A stretch of 15,932 nucleotides of DNA, from the NCBI GenBank assembly GCA_023245565.1, contig JAHFKB010000022.1, positions 1 through 15,932 on the forward strand. Direction: 5' to 3'. Below the pieces are notes generated by a model. The model was not told the DNA's origin. It worked only from the letters and a program-made list of their open reading frames with translations, and did not search any database. A program made the translations under genes and the position numbers. This DNA is from an archaeon (lineage in GTDB: Archaea; Nanobdellota; Nanobdellia; SCGC-AAA011-G17; GW2011-AR18). Positions within the stretch are counted from its first letter, which is position 1. Each line of letters begins with the position of its first letter. Shown piece by piece: positions 1-7,163 of the stretch.

Positions 1-363
1 TTTTATATTACTCATTCTATATGCTTTGCCAGGTGTAAGAATTAAAGTTTTAGATTTAAATTCTTTTTTTGTATCTGTTTTAACTAGAAAATTTTTTTCA
101 CTTTTTTTATCAGCACTTAGTACTTCTTCTTCTAAAAATTCAGCTCCAAATCTTTGAGCTTGTTTTATCATTTCTTCTACTAAAAAAGGACCAGTTACAT
201 CTTTAGAAAATCCAGGATAATTAGCAACAATATGTGCTTTATACAAATTACCCAATTTATACTTCCCTATAACTAAACAACTTAATTGAGCTCTTCCTAA
301 ATAAATAGCAGCAGTAATTCCTGCAGGTCCAGCTCCAACAATAACACAATCATATTCTTTCAT
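1..363 (-). CDS. trxB: Thioredoxin reductase-like FAD flavoprotein, N-terminal part (runs off left edge)
   Basis: My translation from the ATG at 363 gives 121 codons without a stop to the window edge. Residues 7-20 (VIVGAGPAGITAAI) form the FAD-binding Rossmann GxGxxG, followed by a LGRAQ segment and a NYPGF segment, as in thioredoxin reductases; LILTPGKAYR near the edge corresponds to the ATG-like second FAD contact. The redox-active CxxC and the NAD(P)H domain would lie outside the window, so low-molecular-weight thioredoxin reductase is the best call but a related FAD reductase is possible. A TATA-like element at 383-394 lies about 25 nt upstream of the ATG, suggesting its own leaderless transcript in addition to any read-through from the glutaredoxin-like gene 39 nt upstream. 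Together the pair would move electrons from NAD(P)H to protein disulfides in the cytoplasm. Confidence 0.88.
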   Translation of the reverse strand, partial: MKEYDCVIVGAGPAGITAAIYLGRAQLSCLVIGKYKLGNLYKAHIVANYPGFSKDVTGPFLVEEMIKQAQRFGAEFLEEEVLSADKKSEKNFLVKTDTKKEFKSKTLILTPGKAYRMSNIK

Positions 364-402
364 AAATAAACTAAAAAATCATTAATATATAAAATTAGTG
401 AA

Positions 403-648
403 TTATTTCAGGTCTAAAGCTTTCTTCAAAGCATTTTTATCAAAACCAATTATAATTTTACCATCAATATCAATTACTGGAACACCCATCTGTCCAGATT
501 TTTTAATCATTTCTTGAGCAGCTTTTGCATCAGAAGTAAGATCTATTGATTTAAATTTTATCTTATTAGAATTTAAAAAATCCTCAGCCATATGACAATA
601 AACACAAGTTTGAGTTTTATACAAAGTAATCTTAATATATTTTTTCAT
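403..648 (-). CDS. Glutaredoxin-like thiol-disulfide protein
   Basis: 81 aa with a thioredoxin fold of glutaredoxin/NrdH type. The redox motif CVYC is at residues 15-18, close to the N terminus after the first strand (YIKITLY), and the cis-proline motif GVPVI is at 55-59, followed by a DIDGKIIIGFD segment like the GxD region that binds glutathione or reductase in glutaredoxins. The length is typical. It lies directly upstream of the thioredoxin reductase-like gene on the same strand, so it is probably the reductase's small thiol substrate, supplying electrons to cytoplasmic enzymes. A TATA-like stretch around 667-680 is about 26 nt before the ATG, and no Shine-Dalgarno is visible, which fits a leaderless message. 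Whether it works as a thioredoxin, a glutaredoxin or an NrdH-type donor cannot be told from the sequence alone. Confidence 0.88.
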   Translation of the reverse strand: MKKYIKITLYKTQTCVYCHMAEDFLNSNKIKFKSIDLTSDAKAAQEMIKKSGQMGVPVIDIDGKIIIGFDKNALKKALDLK

Positions 649-682
649 AATAAAAAAATAATTTAATAATTTATATTATTAT

Positions 683-1597
683 CTAACATCTTAAAAGTTC
701 AATTTTAGTTCCCTCTTCTACATTAATTTCTTTAGAAGTAAATAATTCACCATCCAAGGTATAACCAAACTCTTTATCAGATCTCATATAAATATGATTA
801 GTTCCAATTTTATAATTACAAGTTTCAACCCTATTTCCTAAAGTAAAGTTTAAAAAATTACTAAAATATTCTTTAGCTCTAAAATTATTATCTCCTTGAT
901 AAAAACCTTTACATAATTCAGGCATCCAATGAAATGGTTTAATTTTTAAAATATTAATTTTATATGTAGAAGCTAAAATTGAAGTATGTTCTTTACCCCT
1001 ATATTCTCCATCAACATATAATTCAGAAATAGTTGGTTCCAATAAACTTTCAGCAAAAGAATTACTAAGTAAACTTTTAACAATAAACAAGCCTGCTTTT
1101 GTTCTAGTTTTTCTTCCACCATGAGGGTTATCCTGTTCTTTAACAAAATTATAAATAGCCCCAGAAGCAAATAAAGTTCCATAATTAACTTCATCTTTAG
1201 AACTAACTTTAAGAATTCCTAAATCAAAACCTTGGACTTTAGATTGAGTGAGATTTACAATTGCTTTCTTAGGATATTTACTACAATCAAAAGCATCTGC
1301 TAGTATATTCATAGAGCCAGATCTTAGAATAACAAATTTAGGTAAAGTTCTTCCTCTATTATTTCTAATATAAGAAGTAATAACTTTTTGAAAAGTACCA
1401 TCTCCACCATTACTAACAACAACACCCACAGAAGAACTGTAAAATTCAGAAACAATCTCATCTAAATGACCAGAATAATCTCTAGAATGCCTAGAAATAC
1501 CACCATTAAAAATTATTAATTTTTCAATTTCCCTAGTATTTACTCTACCACTAAAAGTTCCTTCAGCATGACCATTAGTTATTAATCCTATTTTCAT
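683..1597 (-). CDS. Diacylglycerol kinase catalytic-domain protein (YegS/DgkB/LCB5 family)
   Basis: 304 aa, the usual length for this soluble lipid-kinase family. The nucleotide-binding signature GGDGT is at residues 64-68, preceded by a hydrophobic strand (SVGVVVSN). RSGSMNILADAF at 92-103 replaces the common GTxNxxA motif, and a YTLDGE stretch near residue 280 matches the conserved C-terminal DGE. Known members phosphorylate diacylglycerol, sphingoid bases or related lipid alcohols with ATP at the inner face of the membrane; the true substrate here is unknown, and in an archaeon it would be an isoprenoid-ether or scavenged lipid. NAD kinase shares the GGDGT fold but the C-terminal DGE and the length favour the lipid-kinase family. 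A TATA-like CCTATAAATAG at 1634-1644 would give a short 5' leader of about 17 nt. Confidence 0.8.
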   Translation of the reverse strand: MKIGLITNGHAEGTFSGRVNTREIEKLIIFNGGISRHSRDYSGHLDEIVSEFYSSSVGVVVSNGGDGTFQKVITSYIRNNRGRTLPKFVILRSGSMNILADAFDCSKYPKKAIVNLTQSKVQGFDLGILKVSSKDEVNYGTLFASGAIYNFVKEQDNPHGGRKTRTKAGLFIVKSLLSNSFAESLLEPTISELYVDGEYRGKEHTSILASTYKINILKIKPFHWMPELCKGFYQGDNNFRAKEYFSNFLNFTLGNRVETCNYKIGTNHIYMRSDKEFGYTLDGELFTSKEINVEEGTKIELLRC

Positions 1598-1676
1598 AAT
1601 AAATTACAGAAAACCGAAACAATTTAAAATAATCTATTTATAGGTTAATAATTCTAATTTAGATTGGTTATAAAAA

Positions 1677-3503
1677 TTAATAATTAAGAAGAACTTCTAC
1701 ATCTTTTCCAAATAAGTTTCTTAAGCTTTCAAATATTTTTTCTTTTATAAAAACTTTTTTTGGCATTTCAATTTTCATAATTTCTTTTTCAAATTCTTCT
1801 AAACTGCTTTTCTCTAAACCAATTAAACTACCATCATCTTTAACTACAGCTTTAGTTATTTCTTTTTCTTGGCTGTCTATATCATTAATAATAAATGCAA
1901 CTTTCTCTAATAAAATAGCTTCTCCGAATTTATCTCCATATCTAAATCTAATTTTAGCCCTGTCTAATTCATAGCCTTTTTTTCTTTGTATATATTCAAC
2001 TAGGCTTTTAATAAAACCCCTTGCCTCTCTTCTTATTTTTTCTAATTCAGGCCAGCTTAAAGTTTTAGTTTTAGCACTGTTTTTTGTATCAATAACTGTT
2101 TTTAAAACTTCTAAATAATTTTCAGGGAATATTTTCTTTTCTTCAACTAAATTTTTCTTAAATAAATTAACAATATTAGATTTAGCATCAACTTTTACTT
2201 CACTAACTTTTAATGCATCTTCAACTACACCCATAACATTTTTATACATATCTTCAATGCTTTCTTTATCTCTTCTTATTTGTATTTGTTCAAATAATTT
2301 TTTAATTCTTTTAATATAGTCTTCAGCAGCTATTAATAATTCATCAATATCTTTTCCACTTATTTCTTTTACATTTCCATGTTCAATATCTTTGTAATAT
2401 TTTCTTATTTTAGCTAAAATATCAACATACTTTTTCTCTAATAATTTCTCTTTTTTAACAAAAACTTCTTCCATTAATTGTATTGTTTCTTTAGGAGTAG
2501 GAGGTGCAATTCCATACAACATCAAAGCAGCTTGAGCTGGATTTAATATTGCATAATATAAATCATCCCCCATAATTCCAATCATCTTACCTTTTGTTCT
2601 CTGAATTAATCTTTCTCCCATATCCATCTGGAAATCAATAGCTTCAGGTGAAGGTCTTATTCTTCCCATTTTTAATAATAATTTCCAAGGCATAAATACA
2701 CCCCTATCATAAATAGGAACTCCATCTCTTAAAAAAGTATAAATTACTGGATTAGCATCTTTAATTGCGTCCCAGAAATCTGTTAAAATATAAGTTTGAA
2801 TATGAAATGCTTTTTTCACACCTGTAATTTGAGAAGCTTGATAACCCATATCATGAATTATTGCCATTAATCTATCTTTCAATTCTACTCTTGTCATTTT
2901 TTTAACATCAGTATCATCAATAACAACAGCAACATCAATATCATTACTAGTAGCATCTCCTCTAAATAAACTTCCAACTGCAACATAACTTACAATATAT
3001 TTATCAAATTTCTTAAGAACCATTCCTCTATGAACAGTAGAAATTTTCAATGCACCTAAAAAATCTTTAGGATCATATAAAGCAGCACCAGCTGCAATCA
3101 TATCTAAAATTTCATATTTAGCATCAAAACAATTTTCTCTTATTTCAGCAACATCCATTACAGTAACAAAAATATTTTCATCAATTTCACCTGCTTTTTT
3201 AATAGTTCTGTTAATTATACCTTCTCTCAATTGCATCCAATCTTTTTTAGTTTCAACATCAATAACAACTAAAACATTAATTCTTTTTTTTAATTTTTCA
3301 ACTTCTTCACTTGGTAATTTTTCATCAGGATTTATTCTAGAAGGTGGTAATAAAGCAACACCCATTATATCTTTATTTTCTTTAGTAATAGCTTTAGAAA
3401 ACTTATCTAATTTAGATTTCATAGCCTCAAGTTTTTCTTTAGCCTCTTTTGGCAATTCAGGTAGATTAAAACCCTCTTGTGATTGATATTTTGTATAATC
3501 CAT
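1677..3503 (-). CDS. Tandem nucleotidyltransferase-fold protein with HEPN-like helical domains
   Basis: 608 aa. An intact minimal nucleotidyltransferase signature is at residues 176-194: GS at 177-178 and the metal-binding DxD at 188/190. Residues 40-150 look like a second, degenerate copy: RINVLVVIDVE aligns with DIDVAVVIDDT, and a later VTVMDVAEI...ALYDPKDFLG stretch aligns with the TYILTDFWD...IYDRGVF stretch of the active copy, but GS and DxD are missing. After the active copy, residues 314-405 resemble the HEPN-like helical domain of KNTase-type enzymes, and 445-508 look like a second such repeat. The family transfers NMP from an NTP to a protein, RNA or small molecule; the target here is unknown. 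A TATA element (3529-3538) lies about 30 nt before the ATG. The 286-aa protein at 4940 is a clear paralogue. Domain repeats are my own by-eye alignment. Confidence 0.8.
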   Translation of the reverse strand: MDYTKYQSQEGFNLPELPKEAKEKLEAMKSKLDKFSKAITKENKDIMGVALLPPSRINPDEKLPSEEVEKLKKRINVLVVIDVETKKDWMQLREGIINRTIKKAGEIDENIFVTVMDVAEIRENCFDAKYEILDMIAAGAALYDPKDFLGALKISTVHRGMVLKKFDKYIVSYVAVGSLFRGDATSNDIDVAVVIDDTDVKKMTRVELKDRLMAIIHDMGYQASQITGVKKAFHIQTYILTDFWDAIKDANPVIYTFLRDGVPIYDRGVFMPWKLLLKMGRIRPSPEAIDFQMDMGERLIQRTKGKMIGIMGDDLYYAILNPAQAALMLYGIAPPTPKETIQLMEEVFVKKEKLLEKKYVDILAKIRKYYKDIEHGNVKEISGKDIDELLIAAEDYIKRIKKLFEQIQIRRDKESIEDMYKNVMGVVEDALKVSEVKVDAKSNIVNLFKKNLVEEKKIFPENYLEVLKTVIDTKNSAKTKTLSWPELEKIRREARGFIKSLVEYIQRKKGYELDRAKIRFRYGDKFGEAILLEKVAFIINDIDSQEKEITKAVVKDDGSLIGLEKSSLEEFEKEIMKIEMPKKVFIKEKIFESLRNLFGKDVEVLLNY

Positions 3504-3624
3504 TTTACATTAAACAGAAAATTTAAATGTTTATAAATCTTTCTATTATTTAGTAATCATCTGGTAGTAACAGTTCCTAAAGCAACAAGATAAAGTTTAT
3601 AACTATAAATTAAATAAAAAATAT
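3504..3624. promoter_or_regulatory. Divergent promoter region
   Basis: This 121-base spacer separates the minus-strand nucleotidyltransferase from the plus-strand FHA-like gene. It holds an ATTTATAAAC box (3529-3538) serving the minus gene and a TTTATA box (3596-3601) 24-29 nt upstream of the plus ATG at 3625, the spacing expected for archaeal TBP/TFB promoters with leaderless transcripts. The stretch between them (about 3553-3590) is less AT-rich than the rest of the spacer; I see no RNA gene signature in it. Confidence 0.6.
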
Positions 3625-4053
3625 ATGAAATTAATATTAAGACTTATAAAACCAAAAAGAGGAGCTTGGTTTAATATGGATGTTAATAAATGGTTAAAAG
3701 AATATCCAGCATATAATAAATTAATAACTGCAATAAATAAAGAAACAATAGCAATTAAATCTGGCCAACTTATAACTATAAGAAGATCAGAAGAAGCAGC
3801 AGGAATACCATTAGTACCAGAAGGAATATTTCAACAAATATCAGTAGAAAAACATGCTATTATAATGGAAAAAAATACTGGTTGGTATATTAAAGACGTA
3901 GGAAGCAAACTTGGAACTTGGGTTTGGAGAAATAAAGAATTCCTTGATGCAAAAAAGGAAATTAAATTAGAAAATTTAGATATAATTTACTTAGGAAAAG
4001 CATCAGATAATGATAGATATCTAAACGCAATTATAGAAGTTAGATTAGTATAA
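3625..4053 (+). CDS. FHA-fold protein, phosphothreonine site apparently degenerate
   Basis: 142 aa. Residues 48-126 follow the forkhead-associated pattern: GQLITI strand with R53/R54, then ISVEKHAII at 72-80 (usual form SRxHA), then DVGSKLGTWV at 91-100 (usual form DxxSxNGT), then a LENLDIIYLG ending (usual NGDxIxLG). The fold call is good, but the family's Ser-Arg pair is not in register and the Asn before GT is Leu96, so canonical phosphothreonine binding is doubtful. Residues 1-45 are an N-terminal extension of unknown role. An ATG at 3676 (residue 18) is an alternative start; I prefer 3625 because a TATA box sits 24-29 nt upstream, fitting a leaderless transcript. The gene precedes Rpo3 by 57 nt. 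Its partner is unknown; a link to transcription or to the neighbouring nucleotidyltransferases is inference. Confidence 0.7.
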   Translation: MKLILRLIKPKRGAWFNMDVNKWLKEYPAYNKLITAINKETIAIKSGQLITIRRSEEAAGIPLVPEGIFQQISVEKHAIIMEKNTGWYIKDVGSKLGTWVWRNKEFLDAKKEIKLENLDIIYLGKASDNDRYLNAIIEVRLV

Positions 4054-4110
4054 AAATAAAAACATTTTTAAATAGAATATATTTTCCAATGATACTATTT
4101 TTGATCTAAA

Positions 4111-4893
4111 ATGGATATAAAACCAATAACAAAACAAGGAAATAAACTTACTTTCCTATTAAAAGATTCAAATCCTGCTTTTGCAAATACTTTAAGACGT
4201 ATTATGATATCTGAAGTACCAACAATGGCAATTAAAAGAGTAACTTTTGTAAAAAATAATTCTGCATTATTTGATGAAGTTTTAGCTCATAGATTAGGCA
4301 TGCTTCCAATAATAACAGATCTAAGTTCATATGTTCAATCTGATAAATGTAGTTGTAAAGGAGCAGGTTGTGCAAAATGTCAATTAATAATTACATTAAA
4401 AGCAGAAGGACCTTTAACAGTTTATGCTTCTGATTTAAAATTCCAAGATCCAAAAATAAAAGCAATTTATGCAAAAATGCCATTAGTAAAATTACTAAAA
4501 GGTCAAGAATTAGAATTTGAAGCTGTTGCAACTTTAGGAACAGGAAAAGAACATGCAAAATTCAGTTCATGTTTAGCTCATTATAGAGGCTATCCAAAAA
4601 TAAATGTAGATAAAGTAAAAAATCCAGAAGAAGTAGTAAAATCTTGTCCTACTAATGTTTTTGAACTTAAAGGAAAACAACCTGTTGTTGTAAACTTAGA
4701 AGCCTGTATTTTATGTATGGGTTGTGTAGATGCAGCAGATCCAAAAGGAAGTGTTACAGTTGAAAGTTCTGAAAAAGATTTTATATTTACTATAGAATCA
4801 TGGGAAAAATTATCTCCAGAAGAAATTCTTTCAAAAGCATTAGATATTCTTGATGAAAAATTAGACGAATTTATTTTACAAGTAAGTAAATAA
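4111..4893 (+). CDS. rpoD: DNA-directed RNA polymerase subunit D (Rpo3) with Fe-S site
   Basis: 260 aa, the archaeal counterpart of bacterial RpoA N-terminal domain and eukaryotic RPB3. NPAFANTLRRIMISEVPTMA at 21-40 is the conserved dimerisation motif and AHRLGMLPI at 59-67 is also typical. With subunit L it forms the platform on which RNA polymerase assembles. Residues 80-90 carry four cysteines (C80, C82, C87, C90), a probable zinc or structural knuckle. Domain 3 carries C179 (CPTNVF) and C199, C202, C205 (CILCMGC), the set expected for one [4Fe-4S] cluster in the ferredoxin-like insertion known from several archaeal D subunits; only one cluster's ligands are visible, not two. A TATA-like TTTTTAAATA at about 4065-4074 implies a 5' leader of roughly 15 nt. 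It follows the FHA-like gene by 57 nt on the same strand. Confidence 0.96.
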   Translation: MDIKPITKQGNKLTFLLKDSNPAFANTLRRIMISEVPTMAIKRVTFVKNNSALFDEVLAHRLGMLPIITDLSSYVQSDKCSCKGAGCAKCQLIITLKAEGPLTVYASDLKFQDPKIKAIYAKMPLVKLLKGQELEFEAVATLGTGKEHAKFSSCLAHYRGYPKINVDKVKNPEEVVKSCPTNVFELKGKQPVVVNLEACILCMGCVDAADPKGSVTVESSEKDFIFTIESWEKLSPEEILSKALDILDEKLDEFILQVSK

Positions 4894-4910
4894 TACTATT
4901 ACCACAAACA

Positions 4911-4917
4911 TTAAATA
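4911..4917 (+). promoter_or_regulatory. TATA box of the 286-aa nucleotidyltransferase gene
   Basis: TTAAATA centred about 26 nt before the ATG at 4940, in the 46-base gap behind the Rpo3 gene. The spacing predicts a leaderless transcript starting at or near the ATG, so this gene need not depend on read-through from Rpo3. Confidence 0.5.
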
Positions 4918-4939
4918 GCAATATATATTTAGGATTATA

Positions 4940-5800
4940 ATGCAAAAAAAGAGAAAAAATAGTAAAGTTCAGCCTCAAAATAAAATTTCTAAAATTCTAG
5001 ATTCTGATAGAGATATTGCATTAGATTTTGCTACAAAAGTTTATCAAAAATTCAGAGATGTTACAAAAGCAATTGCTATGTTTGGTTCTTCTATAAAACA
5101 ACAAACAACACCAACATCTGATATTGATATTATAATAATTATTGATGATTGTACAATAAATTGGGATGAAGAATTAATTGCCTGGTACAGAGAAGAATTA
5201 GCAAAAATAATTTCTTCTAATAAATATAAAAAAGAATTACATGTAAATACAGTAACACTAACTGCATTTTGGGATGAACTAAGAGCAGGAGAACCATTAG
5301 TAATAAATGTTCTAAGATATGGTGAACCTTTAATTGACTTAGGAGGATTCTTTGATCCATTAAAGATCTTGTTAGCTAAAGGAAAAATTAGACCAACACC
5401 AGAATCAATATTCACAACAATGGAAAGAGCTGGACAGCATCTAACAAAAGCAAATTTAAATATTTTAAACAGTGTAGAAGGATTTTATTGGGCAATGGTA
5501 GATGCAAGCCATGCAGCACTAATGGCCCTGAATGTAATTCCACCTTCACCAGAACATGTTGCTGATTTACTAAGAGAAACACTAGTTAATAAAAAAATGT
5601 TAAGTAATGAATCAGTTGAATCTTATGAAGAAGTAAGAAAAAAAGCAAAATCAATCATACATTTAGAAACAATTAAAATAAGTGGAAGAGAACTTGAAGA
5701 CTTACAAAGGAAATCAGAAAATTTTATTATAACTTTAAATCAGATTACAAGAAACCTAATTAAAAATCAGAAAATTATAAAATATGAATTAAAAAAATAA
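4940..5800 (+). CDS. Nucleotidyltransferase with HEPN-like C-terminal domain
   Basis: 286 aa. The minimal nucleotidyltransferase signature is clear: MFGSS at 47-51 and DIDIII at 61-66, with D61 and D63 as metal ligands, and a LHVNTVTLTAFWDEL strand that would carry the third acidic or substituted position. From about residue 160 the helical region (YWAMVDASHAALMALNVIPPS, then a charged helix near the C terminus) resembles the HEPN-like domain that completes the active site in KNTase-type enzymes. It is a paralogue of the 608-aa protein at 1677-3503: both share the FWD...PLIDxGxFxPxKxLLxxGxIRPxPE stretch. The reaction would be NMP transfer from an NTP, with unknown acceptor. It ends 4 bases before the convergent gene at 5805. 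A solitary HEPN/MNT toxin-antitoxin element is a less likely reading, since both domains are in one chain. Confidence 0.82.
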   Translation: MQKKRKNSKVQPQNKISKILDSDRDIALDFATKVYQKFRDVTKAIAMFGSSIKQQTTPTSDIDIIIIIDDCTINWDEELIAWYREELAKIISSNKYKKELHVNTVTLTAFWDELRAGEPLVINVLRYGEPLIDLGGFFDPLKILLAKGKIRPTPESIFTTMERAGQHLTKANLNILNSVEGFYWAMVDASHAALMALNVIPPSPEHVADLLRETLVNKKMLSNESVESYEEVRKKAKSIIHLETIKISGRELEDLQRKSENFIITLNQITRNLIKNQKIIKYELKK

Positions 5801-5804
5801 AAAA

Positions 5805-6611
5805 TTAAGCAGCTTTTGCAGCTGCTTCAGCTTTCTTCTTTTGTTCATTATAAGCTAATTGATTTGTATAAGCTTTATACAATCCTGATAAATTATCAGC
5901 TTTACTAACTTTATTTTTCATTCCAGACTCAATTACGCCACTTAATTTAGCTTCATTAATTATTTGTTTAGCATCTACATATGCTTGTCTAGCAATAGAT
6001 AAATAAACACCTTTTTCTGAATCTCTAAATGAAGGTCCACCATAATGTCCTAACAAAGTTAAATATTCAGCTTCAACAGGACGCAATTCAAATTGTTGAG
6101 CAGCTAATGCTTTAGCAGTTTCAAGATCTCCAGACATAACTGCAGATTCTAAAGCTTGAGCAAACTGAACTTGTGATTTAGCTGCATCTAAGACTTGATA
6201 AGTTTTTTTAGTTGTATCATCAGCTTTAGGATTTCTATCTATATCAGCACCAGATTTTAACATCTCAACATAAAAATCAGCTTTTCTATCTAAATCTAAT
6301 TGTCCCATATAAAATTTTTTTGCATTAGCTAAAGTAATATCATTAATATTTTGATCTAAAGTTTGTTGTACCATAGAATGACCAACATTCATAGCACTTC
6401 TAAAATCATAAGGAGTCATTCCTCCAAATTGATTTGGATCAAAATTTTGAGTTATACCTGCTTGAGCTAAAACACCATAATGTTGTTTAGCTGCATCTAT
6501 AATATTATTATTCATAGGTCCTTGTGCTAATCTAGTAAATTGTTGAGACCTGCTAGAAGCACCGATTAATTGTTCTAAATTTTTTGGTAATTTAAATTCT
6601 TTTTCTGCCAT
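5805..6611 (-). CDS. Unrecognised helical, alanine-rich protein
   Basis: 268 aa from the start chosen here. I do not recognise the family. The sequence is rich in Ala, Gln and Lys with predicted helices throughout, low hydrophobicity, no signal peptide, no membrane segment and no cysteine; it ends in a lysine/alanine-rich tail (EQKKKAEAAAKAA). Residues 140-200, where a tetratricopeptide-like pattern (SGDLETAKALAAQQF) can be read, might be helical repeats, but this is weak. The start is set at the ATG at 6611, because a GGAGG Shine-Dalgarno at 6621-6625 lies 9 nt upstream; the reading frame is open for six more codons to 6629 but that start would sit on top of the ribosome binding site. The Shine-Dalgarno overlaps the last codons of the zinc-ribbon gene upstream, so the two are probably translated as one operon. 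Confidence 0.75.
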   Translation of the reverse strand: MAEKEFKLPKNLEQLIGASSRSQQFTRLAQGPMNNNIIDAAKQHYGVLAQAGITQNFDPNQFGGMTPYDFRSAMNVGHSMVQQTLDQNINDITLANAKKFYMGQLDLDRKADFYVEMLKSGADIDRNPKADDTTKKTYQVLDAAKSQVQFAQALESAVMSGDLETAKALAAQQFELRPVEAEYLTLLGHYGGPSFRDSEKGVYLSIARQAYVDAKQIINEAKLSGVIESGMKNKVSKADNLSGLYKAYTNQLAYNEQKKKAEAAAKAA

Positions 6612-6615
6612 TTTC

Positions 6616-6735
6616 TTAAGCCTCCACAACCATAGATTTTATATTAACATAATCAAATCTTCTCTTACATCTTGGACAAGCCTTAGGTGTTAAAACTCTA
6701 CTCATCCATTGATATTGACATATATTGCATTCCAT
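6616..6735 (-). CDS. Small zinc-ribbon protein
   Basis: 39 aa from the ATG at 6735. Two cysteine pairs, CNIC at residues 3-6 and CPRC at 20-23, followed by basic KRRF, make a single small zinc ribbon of the rubredoxin or treble-clef size. Longer reading to 6813 would add 26 mostly hydrophobic residues lying over the promoter; I reject it because GTATATAAAT at 6766-6776 is a good TATA box about 36 nt upstream of 6735, and a GTGAT element sits just before this ATG. The stop (6616-6618) lies between the Shine-Dalgarno and start codon of the 268-aa protein downstream, implying coupled expression. Small one-ribbon proteins of this sort are common in archaea and often bind nucleic acid or protein; the actual role is unknown. 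Confidence 0.72.
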   Translation of the reverse strand: MECNICQYQWMSRVLTPKACPRCKRRFDYVNIKSMVVEA

Positions 6736-6817
6736 TTTTATCACTAATAATAGTAATAGTAGGTTATTTATATACCTTTCTATTGTAATAACTGAGCAGT
6801 AGTTAATAAACATAAAA

Positions 6818-6825
6818 TTTATATA
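6818..6825 (+). promoter_or_regulatory. TATA box for the 6849-7975 operon
   Basis: TTTATATA centred about 27 nt upstream of the ATG at 6849. It predicts a leaderless transcript covering the small membrane protein and the overlapping 3D-domain gene. It sits back to back with the minus-strand TATA box at 6766-6776 for the zinc-ribbon gene. Confidence 0.65.
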
Positions 6826-6848
6826 GAATCACTATATTTATTTTAAAC

Positions 6849-7163
6849 ATGGCAGAATATCGTAAAAACTTATATCCATTTACAGAGTATAATGATTATT
6901 TAGGCAGACCATTATACAAACTGAGTAGAAGATATTTTAGTAAATCAAAATTACTAGCACTTAATATAGCAGATCTGCCAGGATCTATAGCAACAAGTGG
7001 CTTATTTTATTTAACAGCTTTAATTATTGGTGGAGGAAACCCAATAAATGAAACCATTTTTGCATTAATAATGCATCAAACAATTACACCATTATTATTA
7101 TATACAATTCATAAAAACAATCAGCGTATATCAAAAGGAAATTTAGAAGAAAAATTAAAATGA
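6849..7163 (+). CDS. Small two-helix membrane protein
   Basis: 104 aa. Two hydrophobic segments are visible, about residues 37-60 and 69-88, separated by a GGGNP loop; the N-terminal 35 residues are basic and aromatic and the C terminus is charged. The layout of a basic N-terminus, two short helices and an HKNNQR ending faintly recalls DUF2061-type membrane proteins, but I would not name it on that. The gene has its own TATA box 27 nt upstream and no Shine-Dalgarno, so the transcript is probably leaderless. Its last codon and stop overlap the next gene by ATGA, so translation of the 3D-domain protein is probably coupled to it and the two proteins may act together at the membrane. Confidence 0.75.
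   Translation: MAEYRKNLYPFTEYNDYLGRPLYKLSRRYFSKSKLLALNIADLPGSIATSGLFYLTALIIGGGNPINETIFALIMHQTITPLLLYTIHKNNQRISKGNLEEKLK

Noticed and set aside
3553..3590. C/D box RNA in the divergent spacer
   Set aside because: The minus strand reads AGATGATTA, near a C box, but no CUGA D box is found at a suitable distance.
5044..5415. 123-aa minus-strand open frame
   Set aside because: Mirror frame of the nucleotidyltransferase at 4940-5800, whose motifs are unmistakable.
6612..6629. Six-codon extension of the 268-aa protein
   Set aside because: The extension overlaps its GGAGG element at 6621-6625, which is correctly spaced for the ATG at 6611.
6736..6813. 26-residue N-terminal extension of the zinc-ribbon protein giving a membrane-like leader
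   Set aside because: It overlaps the TATA box at 6766-6776; the hydrophobic run is just translated TTA/ATA promoter sequence.
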